Shown: positions 1 through 11,024 of the stretch, piece after piece
How the letters are laid out: each line of letters opens with the position of its first letter
Numbering within the stretch: position 1 is the stretch's first letter
Source of the DNA: Morchella semilibera
Taxonomy: Eukaryota > Ascomycota > Pezizomycetes > Pezizales > Morchellaceae
Assembly: GCA_009192285.1 (NCBI GenBank)
Contig: WBVU01000016.1
Coordinates: 496,001-560,000, forward strand
Length of the DNA stretch: 64,000 nucleotides
Direction: 5' to 3'
Translations under genes and position numbers: made by a program
Notes under the pieces: generated by a model
Database searches by the model: none
The model's input: the letters and a program-made list of their open reading frames with translations, nothing else
What the model was told of the DNA's origin: nothing

Positions 1-38
1 CCTGGGTGCTCCCAACTATTTTTCACCTTTAAGTGGCA

Positions 39-389
39 TTATATTAGCGACACTGTTTTGATAGGTATTCCAGGGATCTTCCGCACCTGGACATGCTGAG
101 CACTTAGCTTTGATTTCAGGTCAACTGTAGCTGGCGAAGCAACAGCTATCGCCTCTGCTTTAATAACTGGTAGCGCGGGCAATAGCTTGTAGGCCACATA
201 ACCGCCAATTAACATTGTAGCAATATTAATGAGGCCTATCTCTCGACCAGTTGGCTTCCTCCTCTCAGTGGCATGCTTCGCCGTCCGCGCCGTAGAAGCA
301 TTCCTGTAGAGAACAGTCTTATGTTTTAGGCCACACCTTGGAACGGCGCGTGAAACCGAGTAGAATCCCGAGGCCGTTTGTTTGAACAT
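39..389 (-). CDS. Small putative mitochondrial single-pass membrane protein
   Basis: Single-exon frame of 116 residues. The N-terminus (about residues 1-45) is rich in Arg, Lys, Ser and Thr and has few acidic residues, as in a mitochondrial presequence. A hydrophobic stretch at about residues 53-71 (GLINIATMLIGGYVAYKLLP) looks like one membrane span, followed by a basic/polar tail. I do not recognise the family. It lies head-to-head with COG3, about 460 bp away. Mitochondrial location is inferred from composition only. An intron near either end cannot be excluded. Confidence 0.5.
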   Translation of the reverse strand: MFKQTASGFYSVSRAVPRCGLKHKTVLYRNASTARTAKHATERRKPTGREIGLINIATMLIGGYVAYKLLPALPVIKAEAIAVASPATVDLKSKLSAQHVQVRKIPGIPIKTVSLI

Positions 390-849
390 TGCTAACAGTC
401 AGGATGATGTTTCCCGGTTGCTGGCTAGGAGATACCTGGGTTAATTTATTTTTCGTATGAACGAGTTTCTTTCTTTGTGCTGCACTCGATTAGATTTTTC
501 TTTTGAATAGAGGATGACATCAGTATTCGGTTACACGAAGAAGCAGCCCCAACCCTAGGTACTAGATGGTGGCTACATGTATGTACCACCATGGATCATG
601 TTCTATCACTCGCACATTCCGAAGCCGGTTTAGTGATATCTTGAGGCTCATTCTTGGCATCTATATCTTGGCACATGTCTATCACTACCTGATTGGGCTA
701 CATGACTTGCACCGCGAGCAGTTCAAACCACATCGCGTGAACCTCCGCCAAAAAGTACCCCGCCAAAGAGCTACTTGAAAACAGCACCACCCGTAGCTAA
801 CTCAACTTGGTGGAACTTTCCAGAACAACCCTGCTCTACAGATACAGCT

Positions 850-3674
850 ATGTTCGAGGATCATTGGTACCAGCACTCAGCTCCGGTAGTCCCTGAGGCT
901 CCAAAAATGCGCCGGCAGGAATCAATAAAGAAACAATCCCCTAATCGACCATCTTTGGTACGCGGTTTACTATAGAATTTGGAATTCTTTGGGCTGATTG
1001 GAGTGTTCTGTAGGAAAGAACATCCTCAAACCTCTTAAAGAAATCTGCCGAGCAACATAAGAATCCGGTTCACGAAATCCCAATAGCCACTGTTAGGCGG
1101 AGAGCTAAATCTTATGGAGATCTTAGGGTGTTGGTTCAAGATAAATTTGTATTACCGGGTATTAAGGAAGGCTCAAATAATGCTGCCCGAGATCTTAACC
1201 CAAGACCAAAATCACGGAATGATCTTGAGGGTGCTAAGCTTGCAAGATTTGGACATAAGGCTTCGAATGGGAAATACAGAGGCGCAATTATAACACGGGA
1301 AATTAAGGATGAATTGGATTTTGCAGATTGGTATAAACAGTTCGAAGATGACCTTCAAGACTCCAACAGTGAATACCAGTAACTACCCCTACTAGCTCCC
1401 AATTCCACAAGACGACTCGTTAATAACCCGTAGACTATTTCATTCTACCCTTCAGTCGCACCTTACAACCTGCAACACACTTCTATCTACAACAGACACA
1501 ACCCTCTCCCTCCTAAATAACCTCCAATTATCCTTTCGCGCTGTTCACGCCCAAACTTCCACCTTTCAAGAAACATGTTCCGGCCTGCTTTCCCATCAAT
1601 CTCATTTAGAAAAGCTTCTTTCCTCTATATCTACCGCCCTACATCCTTTCACCGAGCTAGAACCAATTACTCGTCTCCTTGCCCGGCCTGGAAGCGATTT
1701 TGTAAAGACACCAGCGTTTAGAGAGATGTTGGTTCGATTGGATGATTGTATTGCGTGGATGGACGATCCCGCTCATAAAGGCTTTCACGATGTTGAGACC
1801 TATGCACCGAAATTTAGACAATGTATGACTCGTGCACTCACGCTGATACGGAATTACTTTGTGAGTAGTATACGAGAGGTTTCGAATGAGGTGACAGGCA
1901 GAATCAAGGAAAGACAGATGAACGATACGACTCAAAGCGCGCTGTTATACGCAAAATTTAGGGTCAATGCACCCCTATTGCGTGAATTAGTGGGTGAAAT
2001 TGAGAAGAGATGTGACCATGAGGAGTATGTACTGCTTCCTTCTCTAAATGTGTATCTTGGTGTTAGTTCAAAATCTAAGCAAATGCAGGTATTTGTCGTT
2101 ACTAAACGAGTGCTATTCGTCTTTTGCCTCAGTTCGACAGAAGCTTATTGGTCCGATCATTTACAAGCGTATGACTGAGTTGTCAGCGCCGACCAATACA
2201 AAGAACAAGGAACTAGTATCGTTTGCAAGGAGCGGAATCAGTTTTGTAAGGAGTATCTGCATGGACGAGTTCGAGCTGTTCTACGCATACTTCTCCGGAG
2301 AGCAAGGGGACAGTGAGGTCTAGTAAGATTATATACCTTTACCTAGGCCTTATTGATGCTAATGAACACAACAGTACATTCCTAGAATCTTTGTGCGAGC
2401 CCCTCTACGATCACCTCCGACCCCGTATCATCCATGAAACACAGCTAGTAAAGTTATGTGAGCTTTGTACATTAATTCAAACCCGCTATATGCGGGATGT
2501 TGAAGATCTGGATACAGAACCTTACGACCGTACACAACTTGACTTCGGCCAGATAATTCAGCCTACTCTCCACGATACTCAATCTCGTATAGTCTTCCGT
2601 GCACAAACAATAGTACGCGACGAAATTGAAGGCTTCATACCTAGACCTGAAGACCTAGACTATCCCTCCAAAATCCAATCTTCATCCAGAGAGAGGGCCT
2701 CGAGCCCGAGCGCGCCAAAAATAATAGACCGCCATGATGATCCTTTGGGGGCAAACGGTAATGGTGGATTTGATACAGAGGCAGCATATAAAGGCTGGTA
2801 CCCTACACTCCGAAAGTGCATTTGGCTACTCTCTCGGATCTATCGACTCGTCAATTCAACCGTATTTGATGATTTAGCGCATACAATAGTTCACCTCACC
2901 ACCATTTCGCTCCTCCGAGCCTCACAACAACTAACCCAAAAGAAGACTCCTGCAGATGGACACCTATTTCTGATACGCCACTTTCTACTCCTGAAAGAAC
3001 AGATTGTCACTTTTGATATAGAATTCGTAAAACCAGACACTCAAATCGATTTCTCTAGCCTTGCGGGCTCCTTCTGGGAGCTGCGCGAGAAGGGTATCTT
3101 CTCACGCACTGGTATTCTGAACTTGGTCAAGGGCGCTGCAATGCCGAAAGTTGTTGAAAACATGTTGGATGCCAAAGTTGAGCTCGATGCGAGGCTGCGA
3201 ACAGTTATTGGAGAGTTCACAAAACATTTCGCAGATCGCATGACAAATGGAATTGATGGCCCATCAAACAGGATCCGTGCAGCAGCTGGGTCTGATCCAG
3301 CGGCTGAAGTCAGGGCTGCTGTGGAAAGAGAAGTAGTCGTTTTAAGGACAAAGCTAGTAGAGTATATAGAAGATGCAAGGACTAGAGAAACATTGGTTGG
3401 CGCTGTACAGGTATCTATCTTATTCTTGATACCCGTAGAAAGCGTAACTAATTTAGCATAGGAACTAGTCATACAAGCATACGAGAACTATTACGAAAGC
3501 ACCTTCTTGAGTGGGAACCGGAGACCCTCAAGCGGTGGAGTTATCTGGGATGTGGAGACATTTGTAGGGTGGAGTAATGATGTATTTGGCGTTGGGTTAG
3601 GTCTTCTAGGATTCGACGGGCAGGGAGGTAGCGAGGACGGGAGCCCTGATAGATCGAGAACAGGGAGCTTATAG
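850..3674 (+). CDS. COG3: Conserved oligomeric Golgi complex subunit 3 (COG3/Sec34)
   Basis: Subunit of the COG tethering complex, which acts in retrograde vesicle traffic at the Golgi. Model: exons 850-957, 1014-1378, 1434-about 2059, 2133-2322, 2375-3410 and 3462-3674, giving about 845 residues. Introns are 51-73 nt; branch-like TAATAAC precedes the 1433 acceptor and TAACTAAT the 3461 acceptor. The start at 850 gives MFEDHWY followed by a basic RRQES segment, as at the N-terminus of fungal COG3. The middle carries the family core, including LYAKFRVNAPLLRELVGEIE and RQKLIGPII, and the C-terminal half has SLCEPLYDHLRPRIIHE and GSFWELREKGIFSRTGILN. The third intron's donor is ambiguous: 2060, 2068 and 2089 compete, with acceptor 2132 or 2140. 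The protein has no signal peptide, as expected for a peripheral cytosolic protein. Confidence 0.9.
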
Positions 3675-4766
3675 GTCCATGAATTAAAGCGGCGGATGGG
3701 GGAGTGTAATTATACCCGGAGCAAGAGGCATGTGTGGAAATAGCCGGATTGAAAGGCATCACTTCTGGCTCTATCTACTACCGACCTTATTTTTGTTACC
3801 CCAGGATAAACTTCTATTGCTGAGTAGGAATCGTGGACTTTCTTTTACTTTATAGGACTTTCAGAGGTAATATCGGACTCAGGTATCCCCCGCGCTTTGT
3901 GACTCAGAACAATAAGAATCCTGTCCCTCCTGGTCCCATAATTTCCTCCCTTTAATGCCAGTGCATAATGAGCCGAAAATCGGGTCTACCAATGATTAAA
4001 ATAGCATATTGCTATATCAAATATTAGTTAGAAAGATAGGTTTTTAAATTACAAACGACCCTTACTAGTGTGAATCCTCTTATCTTAGTATACTTGACTT
4101 GAAATCCAAGACCTTTAGACCAAGTCGAACCATAACCAAACTATCTCTAGATTTTTAAATCATTTATTGCATGGCTCGCTTACATTCGGGAATGGGGCAA
4201 CACCCAAGAAGTACATGTAATATTATAGGGGGCTTCATTTCGGTCATTCATGTACTGACAGGCTCATATACTACAGTCCCCTGTGGCAACACGTGTAGTA
4301 CATGCATCTTCCCGTTCTCTTCTAACCTGAGGTCTTTATTTGTCCCTTGGGTGATATGTTCAAGAAATAGAAGCCCTTTGACACGATGAGCTATCTGAGA
4401 GCTAAAGTCACGAATCACGGGCATTTTCTTATTTATTTGTCGTTTATTTCCCCCTACTGTTTTAAAGCCAGCAAAGACCTCTGGTATCGGTACAGAACAA
4501 AAATTGGCAAAAAAAAAAAAAAAAAAGGGAAGGAAGGGGGGGAAAAAATAAGGAAAAAAAGCAGAATCCCACCAGTCACCAGAGCGAAGGGAAAAAGTCT
4601 ACAGGGAGAATTTCCCGGCCAATTACGGCTCCATTCGTATTAGTTATAATGTTCCCCCCCGCTTTGGGTGACTCCATGAACTCCCACAGATCCGGACCCA
4701 TTTTGTTTATGTTCATGCAGAATTTTATAGAACTTTTTAAAGAACAGAAAAGGCGTTAAATGTATT
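3675..4766. other. Intergenic, convergent COG3 / eIF3k ends
   Basis: No convincing gene. AT-rich 3' flank with an A17 run near 4511 followed by a G/A-rich stretch to about 4590. One TACATGTA octamer lies near 4212. Confidence 0.5.
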
Positions 4767-5786
4767 TCAGCAAGGCTGCTCATACGCACGTTTGAAGACT
4801 CTGCTAAACTCTGGAATACCAAAGAAAAGAAAAATTATCAGCAGCCATATACAAATGAAGGAATTCGTGGACCTGTTAACATACGTTCGATCTTGACCAC
4901 CTCCCTTGTTACTGTGGTAATAGCCTCATTCTCCTTGTTCAGAGGAATCTTGACCTTGTCACCATCCAATGTCCAGTAGATGTTTTTAACGAAGCTCTCA
5001 AAAAACTCTCCCGTCGCATTGAGATATCCCTCCAAGATATCCCTGCTGATCTCCCTGAAGGCCTGTGCAACTGCCATGGCAATGCGTAGTCTCACGAGCT
5101 CTTCGAAGCCAGAGCAGTCGGCGACAAGGTCGGCATAAAGGTCGTCGCTGTCGAGAGTGGCCCAAAAGAGTGGGTAGTCGGCTTCCTCAAGTGCGTTTGA
5201 CAAGGTGTGCAACTTCTGCACGGCTTCCGCGAATGAGTCGATTGGGGGTTCGATGAGGCTGTTCGGCGGGAGGAGATGCAGACAAAGAGAGAAATCGGGG
5301 GAGGGGAAGACGGTGAGGGCCTTGACAAGTATGTTGGTTATGGTCTCATCGCGAGTGAGATGAGGGTTGAACTGGTAGCTGCAATACGGGAAGATCGAGA
5401 GGCTTAGTTAGCACGATAATTCTCGGATACAGGTAGACAATATATATTGAGAAGATAAAGTTCTTGGAGGTTCAGAAAAAACCAAATTCGCTTCAATATG
5501 GGAGGAGTTCATTCCACCCTTCAGGTAATAGGAAACGTTTACAAATGTTCATCATAGTAGCCCCACAAAAAAAGCATAAGAGATGCAAAGCCGAGCATAA
5601 ATTTAGAAATGATGTGTTCACTTACAGCTTCAACAAGGCCAAGTTGGCCATGTTGTCGTATGTCCGGTTCTCACATTGGCTTTGAACGTAATCCTGGAAC
5701 GTACTCACGGTTTCTGGATTATAGCGGTCAAGCCCAGAGAGAATCTCCTCAATGTGCTGAGGGCGGGAGGTGGCATCTGTAGTCAT
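4767..5786 (-). CDS. eIF3k: Eukaryotic translation initiation factor 3 subunit K
   Basis: Non-core subunit of the eIF3 complex, which promotes 43S pre-initiation complex assembly in the cytoplasm. Exons on the minus strand: 5786-5626, 5378-4885 and 4810-4767, giving 232 residues. Exon 1 carries [19 protein letters not shown] and the NLALLKL end of the conserved N-terminal HEAT-like region. Exon 2 begins YQFNPHL and contains the DYPLFWATL and [13 protein letters not shown] segments of the PCI/winged-helix part. The last exon restores the family C-terminus, with [15 protein letters not shown] spanning the 74-nt intron; without it the frame ends in a nonsense tail. Intron 1 is unusually long for this window (247 nt). 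An upstream in-frame Met (5873) exists, but the start at 5786 fits the family better. Confidence 0.93.
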
Positions 5787-6540
5787 GATGGGCAATGCTT
5801 CGGGGGTTGATGTTTTTTGAGGTTCGGCGATCGTGTGGTGGAGATGCATGGAGGGGCAGAATTTCCTAGCCACTAATGACTAGGGCTAACCCTAAACCAC
5901 AGCCCCATATCCTCTTTTGATGACAAAAAAGTCAGCACCTTGTCTGCTGTATTTATATCATGTCCATACTGTTACTTTGCAATGACTCGCATGTACGTTT
6001 TGAGAGGGGCGAATTTAATGAGGCCCTCTGGTTCCAAAAATCATTTCCCGTTTGAACCAAAGCCTCACCAACAACTACTTTATCTTTTGCGGTAGTCCGT
6101 TATTATGAACAGATCTTAGTCATCCAATATTTTAATGGATACACCACGAGTGAAATATGGTGATCCAACAGCCGCTAATGACGTATGTATCATAGACAAG
6201 GATCCAGACCTTTACAACTGGAGCTTCACGGCGCCAAAGAGCCTGGTAGAGGTGATAATAGTTCAGACTGATGGCCTCCTTATCGACAGTACCCCACTCT
6301 AGTTCTATCTACTTTAGTTATTCACATGAGCACTTCAGCCGTGAATAGCGGGGTTGTCTCTCCTGGTCTGCTGTGATTTCAGATGCATGCAGATCCAGAT
6401 CCTCTTGCGCAGGCACGAGGCTGTCTGATTGAACGACCCTGCCGACCTCTGCTATGTAAGCTCCCACGAGTAATTAATAGCCGACAAACCCCACTTATCC
6501 TCGTCTCCCATCCTCATTCCTTCGCAAACTCTTCGTAACC
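5787..6540. other. Divergent intergenic region eIF3k / AMMECR1
   Basis: Shared 5' flank of two divergent genes. I see no further gene, RNA or repeat. Confidence 0.5.
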
Positions 6541-7373
6541 ATGGCCGCCGTCCCCCAATGCCACTTTTGCTTCGAAACACTCGCGTCTCACCTTGAGAAC
6601 CGCAAGTCGCTCACTCTTGCTCAGATTGAGGCTCTGTATAAAAAGCGGAGTTTTAGTGCCAACGGCGCGAGTTCTAATGGGGTAACAAACGGCGCGCACG
6701 GCGCGCACACAAATGGGGTGGCGGCTACATCACATCCCGACCGGCCGCTGTTCGTGACTTGGAACAAGATCTCTAGATCTGGGAGTAAGAACTTAAGGGG
6801 CTGTATTGGTACCTTCGAGGCCCAACCTCTTGAGTACGGTTTGAAAAGCTATGCTCTTACCGCGTAGGTACTATATTCTTCCAGGAGTCCTAGGTTGCAT
6901 AACTGACGCCGCTTGTGTATAGAGCACTTGATGACACACGTTTCTCTCCTATTTCGCTCAAGGAACTTTCTGCGCTCGAGTGTGGTGTAACACTACTCAC
7001 GGATTTTGAGGCTGCCTCATCAAGTATGGACTGGACGCTCGGGACACACGGGCTGAGGATAAGCTTTGTTTATCATGGGAGGAAGATGGGGGCTACCTAC
7101 TTGCCCGATGTTCCGGTTGAGCAAGGGTGGACTAAGGAAGAGACCGTGGCGAGCTTGATGAGAAAGGCGGGGTGGACTGGAAGAAAGGATGAGTGGGAGA
7201 AGGTCAAATTGAATGTAGTCAGGTATAAAGGGACCAAGGCAACAGTGAGTTATGAGGAATATCGCGAGTTGATAGATGGGGCAAGCGGGGTAAACCGCGC
7301 TGGAAACTTTAACGACGACGAGGAAGAGGAAGAGGAGGAAGAGGAAGAGGAAGAGAGCGAAGAAGAAGATTAG
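6541..7373 (+). CDS. AMMECR1-domain protein
   Basis: Member of the conserved AMMECR1 family; the biochemical role is not established. Two exons, 6541-6863 and 6923-7373, with a 59-nt intron (GTAGGT donor, CTGAC branch), give 257 residues. The start ATG follows a CCATGG-like context. The family signature LRGCIGTFE lies at about residues 86-94, followed by YALTA before the intron, then DTRFSPI, LECGVTLLTDFE, HGLRISF and GATYLPDVPVEQGW. An N-terminal low-complexity insert rich in Asn, Gly and Ala (about residues 38-60) interrupts the domain. The C-terminus is a nearly pure Glu/Asp tail of about 20 residues, which may be a length-variable coding microsatellite. Confidence 0.92.
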
Positions 7374-8890
7374 GCTGCTACACTTTGAGTAAGCTGGGGT
7401 ATATGCATAGGTGAGTGTCATCTGGGGCAAGAACATCCAGTTGCCTTTCGCAACACCATAACCAGTAATTTCTTTTGTTGCTCGGAGTGCCGTGGTCTTT
7501 CTCACATTTCATTCTTTTCTCCGAATGTTCTCGAACGTAGACTGAAGTTTTAGACTTCCTTGGTGCGGTTCAGATCATAGACAGGGGCTATTTGTAAATA
7601 TCATGTTTGTTTCATATCTCTAACCCAATGTTGTTTATGCATATAGTAGTAAGCTCGATGCCGTTAAACACGAAGGCCTTCAATTTATGTAGTAGACGAT
7701 ACAACTTGATTACTCTAATTCTGGAAGCTTATGTACAAGTAGGTGTCCAGTGAGTCTAATTTAACCCCTTCTTTCGTTGCTATGCTCTCGTTTTGTCTTA
7801 CCGCAGAGCTAGAGGTATTGAAATTAGAGCTTAGGGCGACCTGACGTCCCTAAGTACTTTTGATTTTTCTCTATGGCTATAATGGGTGCACCATTCGGTG
7901 AGAGCGCATACCGAAGATTTAATCGAAATTATGTGGTACGGAATAATTACTTAGAGCTTTATCAATCAGGGACTCGTTTTACTATCTAGTTGTGTTCTAC
8001 TTAGCTAGTCTACATATTTATGCATCTCCACGAAGAATAAACTATGTGTAGCCTTACGTGTAGTGGTACTCCAAAGTCCTAGCCAGATAGTAGGGCAACT
8101 AAGGTATGGTGGTTTTTTTTTAAAAAAACAAATAACCATATGGCCCTGTGTAGGGGGCATGGAGGTGGAACGCAGCAACTACACTTAGAGGGGGTAGTAA
8201 CATTGATGCGGCAATCATACGATATCACTCGGACATCTCACGACCTCTGGTTTTTTTTTTTGTTTACTTTATTAATTACATTCACGACCTCTGGTAGTAC
8301 TTGGGCCATGGCCCTCTTGAGAAAGCGACTATTTAAGGGCGATGGATGATGATAGTCGCATTTCGGCGGGTATGTCAGCAGAATAGTATGTTTGCTATAA
8401 CGCGCGTGCGTATCTACTCCCTTAATTAAGTAGCCGTAGTTATCTTTTGAAGATTAAAATGGGAAACCCAAATGCCCCGGGCATGAGTTACTTTGGGATT
8501 ATATATGGGCAAGAGAGATAAGGAGTATATATATACAGATCATTCCTTGGTCAAGATTTCGTGTTGGGTGGTGCCGCGGGGTGAGATCACAGGTCACAGC
8601 AACAGGTGAATCTACGCCATAGAGACTTACACCCCTATCGTTAAATAAAACTTCTTGGTAACACATTCACAATTATCTAGGTAGTCCAAGACATCCATAT
8701 GATCGAGGAGAACGGTATGTGTATTTGTGTCAACTAAATTTGTAACCGTATATTTGCGTGCGTATAAGCCAGCTATAAGGGTCTGGACAACTCAACACAC
8801 GCGCGGAAGTTACAAAAAAACTAGAAAAAAAGAGTGTCGCGAGTTACCAGCGGAGGGGGAATAAGAGCGAATAAGGAAAAGAGGGAATGG
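7374..8890. other. Intergenic, convergent AMMECR1 / PDAP1 ends
   Basis: No convincing gene. Holds a T-run/A-run palindrome near 8112-8130 and a short poly(T) insertion flanked by a 13-bp direct repeat (listed separately). Confidence 0.5.
8238..8294 (-). mobile_element. Tiny poly(A)-tailed insertion with 13-bp target-site duplication
   Basis: The 13-mer TCACGACCTCTGG occurs at 8238-8250 and again at 8282-8294. The 31 bp between them are T11 followed by GTTTACTTTATTAATTACAT. Read on the minus strand this is a short segment ending in GTAAAC plus a poly(A) tail, flanked by a duplicated target: the layout of a severely 5'-truncated retroposon. A second site with the same T-run and GTTTACTT lies at 19754-19800. 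Confidence 0.5.
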
Positions 8891-9724
8891 CTACTTTCTT
8901 CGCCCAGACGCAGAGGCTTTCGCCTCTGACGCTGCCTTTCTCTCTTCCTGCTCTACACATTAAAAATCGGTTAGCGCTGTTTGCTCGAAATAAAACAAAA
9001 AGATCGAGATATATAGGAAGTAGCAACATACCAGCTTTCCTTTGTCTCGCCTTTTCTTCTCTCTCTTGCCTAATGATGGCAAGCCTAGCCATGTCCGCCC
9101 TAGCCTGATCTGTCTTCCCCTGCTCCTGCAACTTCCAATACCTCTCCTTTGCAGCAGCGGCCTCAACCGCCTCCCTCTCCTTCCTGTTTAGAGCCGATTC
9201 CACAACACCAGCAGCGTTGGGGTTCGCTGTCGCGATAGGCGCCTTCTTCTTGACGACTGGAGCAGGCTCATCCTCGTCCTCGGAGCCAGATGGGAGATCA
9301 CCAGGCTCGGGAGCGGAGGCCACTTTACGAGCAAGTGCGGCGGCTTTACGAGCCTTTTCGGCGGCTTTACGTTCTTCGCGGGTCATCTCGACTTTGGTGG
9401 CGGGCTCATCGTCATCGTCGTCGTCGTCGTCAGACTCTTCTTCCTCTTCAGAGGACTCGACAGCGGGTTTGGTGTCGCGGGGATCCTATTCATGTGTTAA
9501 AGAGAATAGAGGGCGGGGAAACGGGGGAGAAATTACGGCCCACATTCCTTCGACCTCGCCGGAGCCTTCATCGCGGTCAAGTGGCTGGAGATTTCGCGAG
9601 AAGTTATGGCCACCTGGGGGATTGGTTAGACATTATTTTAGGTGGTAAAACTACACGCGTTGGTTAATGGAAACTTACCGCCACGGGCTACCTTTTTCTT
9701 TCCACGGGGTGCTCCTGGGGCCAT
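8891..9724 (-). CDS. PDAP1/PP28-family (casein kinase substrate) phosphoprotein
   Basis: Fungal homologue of the heat- and acid-stable 28-kDa phosphoprotein; its molecular role is poorly defined. Exons on the minus strand: 9724-9679, 9613-9537, 9485-9032 and 8952-8891, giving 212 residues. The N-terminus [16 protein letters not shown], then a FSRNLQPLD segment, is basic. An acidic Asp/Glu run precedes [20 protein letters not shown]. The diagnostic block [20 protein letters not shown] followed by [12 protein letters not shown] lies in exon 3. The last exon adds [20 protein letters not shown]. The protein is predicted to be highly charged, helical and without membrane spans. The first two exons rest on splice-site and family fit. 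Confidence 0.88.
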
Positions 9725-11024
9725 TTGAAGTCTGTGTATGTAGTGTTTGGTTGGTTATGTGTGGTTGTTTGTTAGAGGGGTACCTTGAAGGAGATGCCTG
9801 GTAGTTTTGGTGGGGCAGGTTTGGAGGGATGCGGACTACAACGGGCACCACAGTGAAACGCTTAGAACACTGACTCTGCAAAAAATGTCTCTTTTTTTTC
9901 AAAATCTAACCATAGAAATATGCGCTGATCCAACCTCTACCTTCCTATGGTCACAGATTTCTTTATATCTTTATATCTATGAGGTTAGACCTGAATTAGC
10001 CACTGAAACAGGTGTCCGTTGCAGTGCGCATCCGCCGTATAGTTACATGTATTATTCAAAATTGCAAACAAGATTTATATATATTTCCATTCTTCAAACT
10101 TCATATTATTTACATATATCTTTCCTTTTACTCACTCTCTCATCCGGATCTGTCATTCCTCCCAAAGTACATGCACCTAATCCTGGAGAAAACAACACTA
10201 CAGTCTACAGCAACCCAGTCCACCCAGGTGCCAAGGCCCGCCGGCGCGAATATAAAACCGCGCTTTCTCTCGCACTTTTCTTCCTCTCCTCAGTTACAAA
10301 AACAACCCCTCATATTCACTCTGTTGTCCTCGAATCTTACGGAATTTCGGAGGGGAAAATGGGGGGAAGATAGACCAAATGCCTTGTCGGATTTCGCGAT
10401 CTGGCGAGGCAGCGGTGATCTCATGTCTGGTCGAAGCTCATCAATGCTGTGCCTGGACAACAGTCATCGCTACATATCATACCCCCTTATGGGCTATGGT
10501 AAACAAAGAAAGGGGAAAAAAAAGAGCAGAACTTTTAGGCTCTACTACATGTATATAGTAATGGCTTAAAAGAATCGTACTATTTTTGAGGAATGTTTAT
10601 TGTTACTACATGCATTAATTCCCACAACCTCTATGCACAATCGCAGCCTGTTGAAGAGCCTAAATCGTAATAGACAATGTATGATTGATGCAACCCAAAA
10701 GACATAATAAAATAAAGGACTGGGAGGTGACATAAAGGGATTCCGCCTTACAGCTAGGAAGAAAAAAATCAGGAAGGAACTTGGGCTAAAGAGGCCAGAG
10801 ACCCAAAGTAATATGTATAAGGAAAACATCTAACCGTAACTAACAATGCAGCTGGCAATCAAATCATAAGACACCGTAAGGCCCATCGCCTGGGGAAAAA
10901 ATTTCGTCTACCAGGGGCAGCTGAAACAAAAAGAAAAATAACAAAAAGCCACCATTCCTGCAAACGTCAATCAATACTGTCCCGCAACCCCCGTCGATAT
11001 TATATAAATTATTTTCGTGGCGTT
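9725..11024. other. Intergenic, no gene recognised
   Basis: Contains open frames on the plus strand (about 9807-10569), but their translations are low-complexity, lack family features and overlap each other. A TATAAAA-like site near 10251 followed by a pyrimidine-rich stretch could be a promoter, but no coding exon is evident downstream. TACATGTA octamers lie near 10044 and 10548. Confidence 0.4.

Noticed and set aside
566-849. Possible upstream coding extension of COG3
   Set aside because: The in-frame ATG at 850 begins the conserved MFEDxWY N-terminus; upstream residues do not resemble the family.
7020-7505. 161-codon minus-strand frame
   Set aside because: Antisense to the second AMMECR1 exon; Phe/Leu runs are the complement of the Glu-rich tail.
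9807-10569. Two overlapping plus-strand frames of 185-188 codons
   Set aside because: Low-complexity Ser/Thr/Tyr/Ile-rich translations in two competing frames over AT-rich DNA; no family features, no consistent splice structure.
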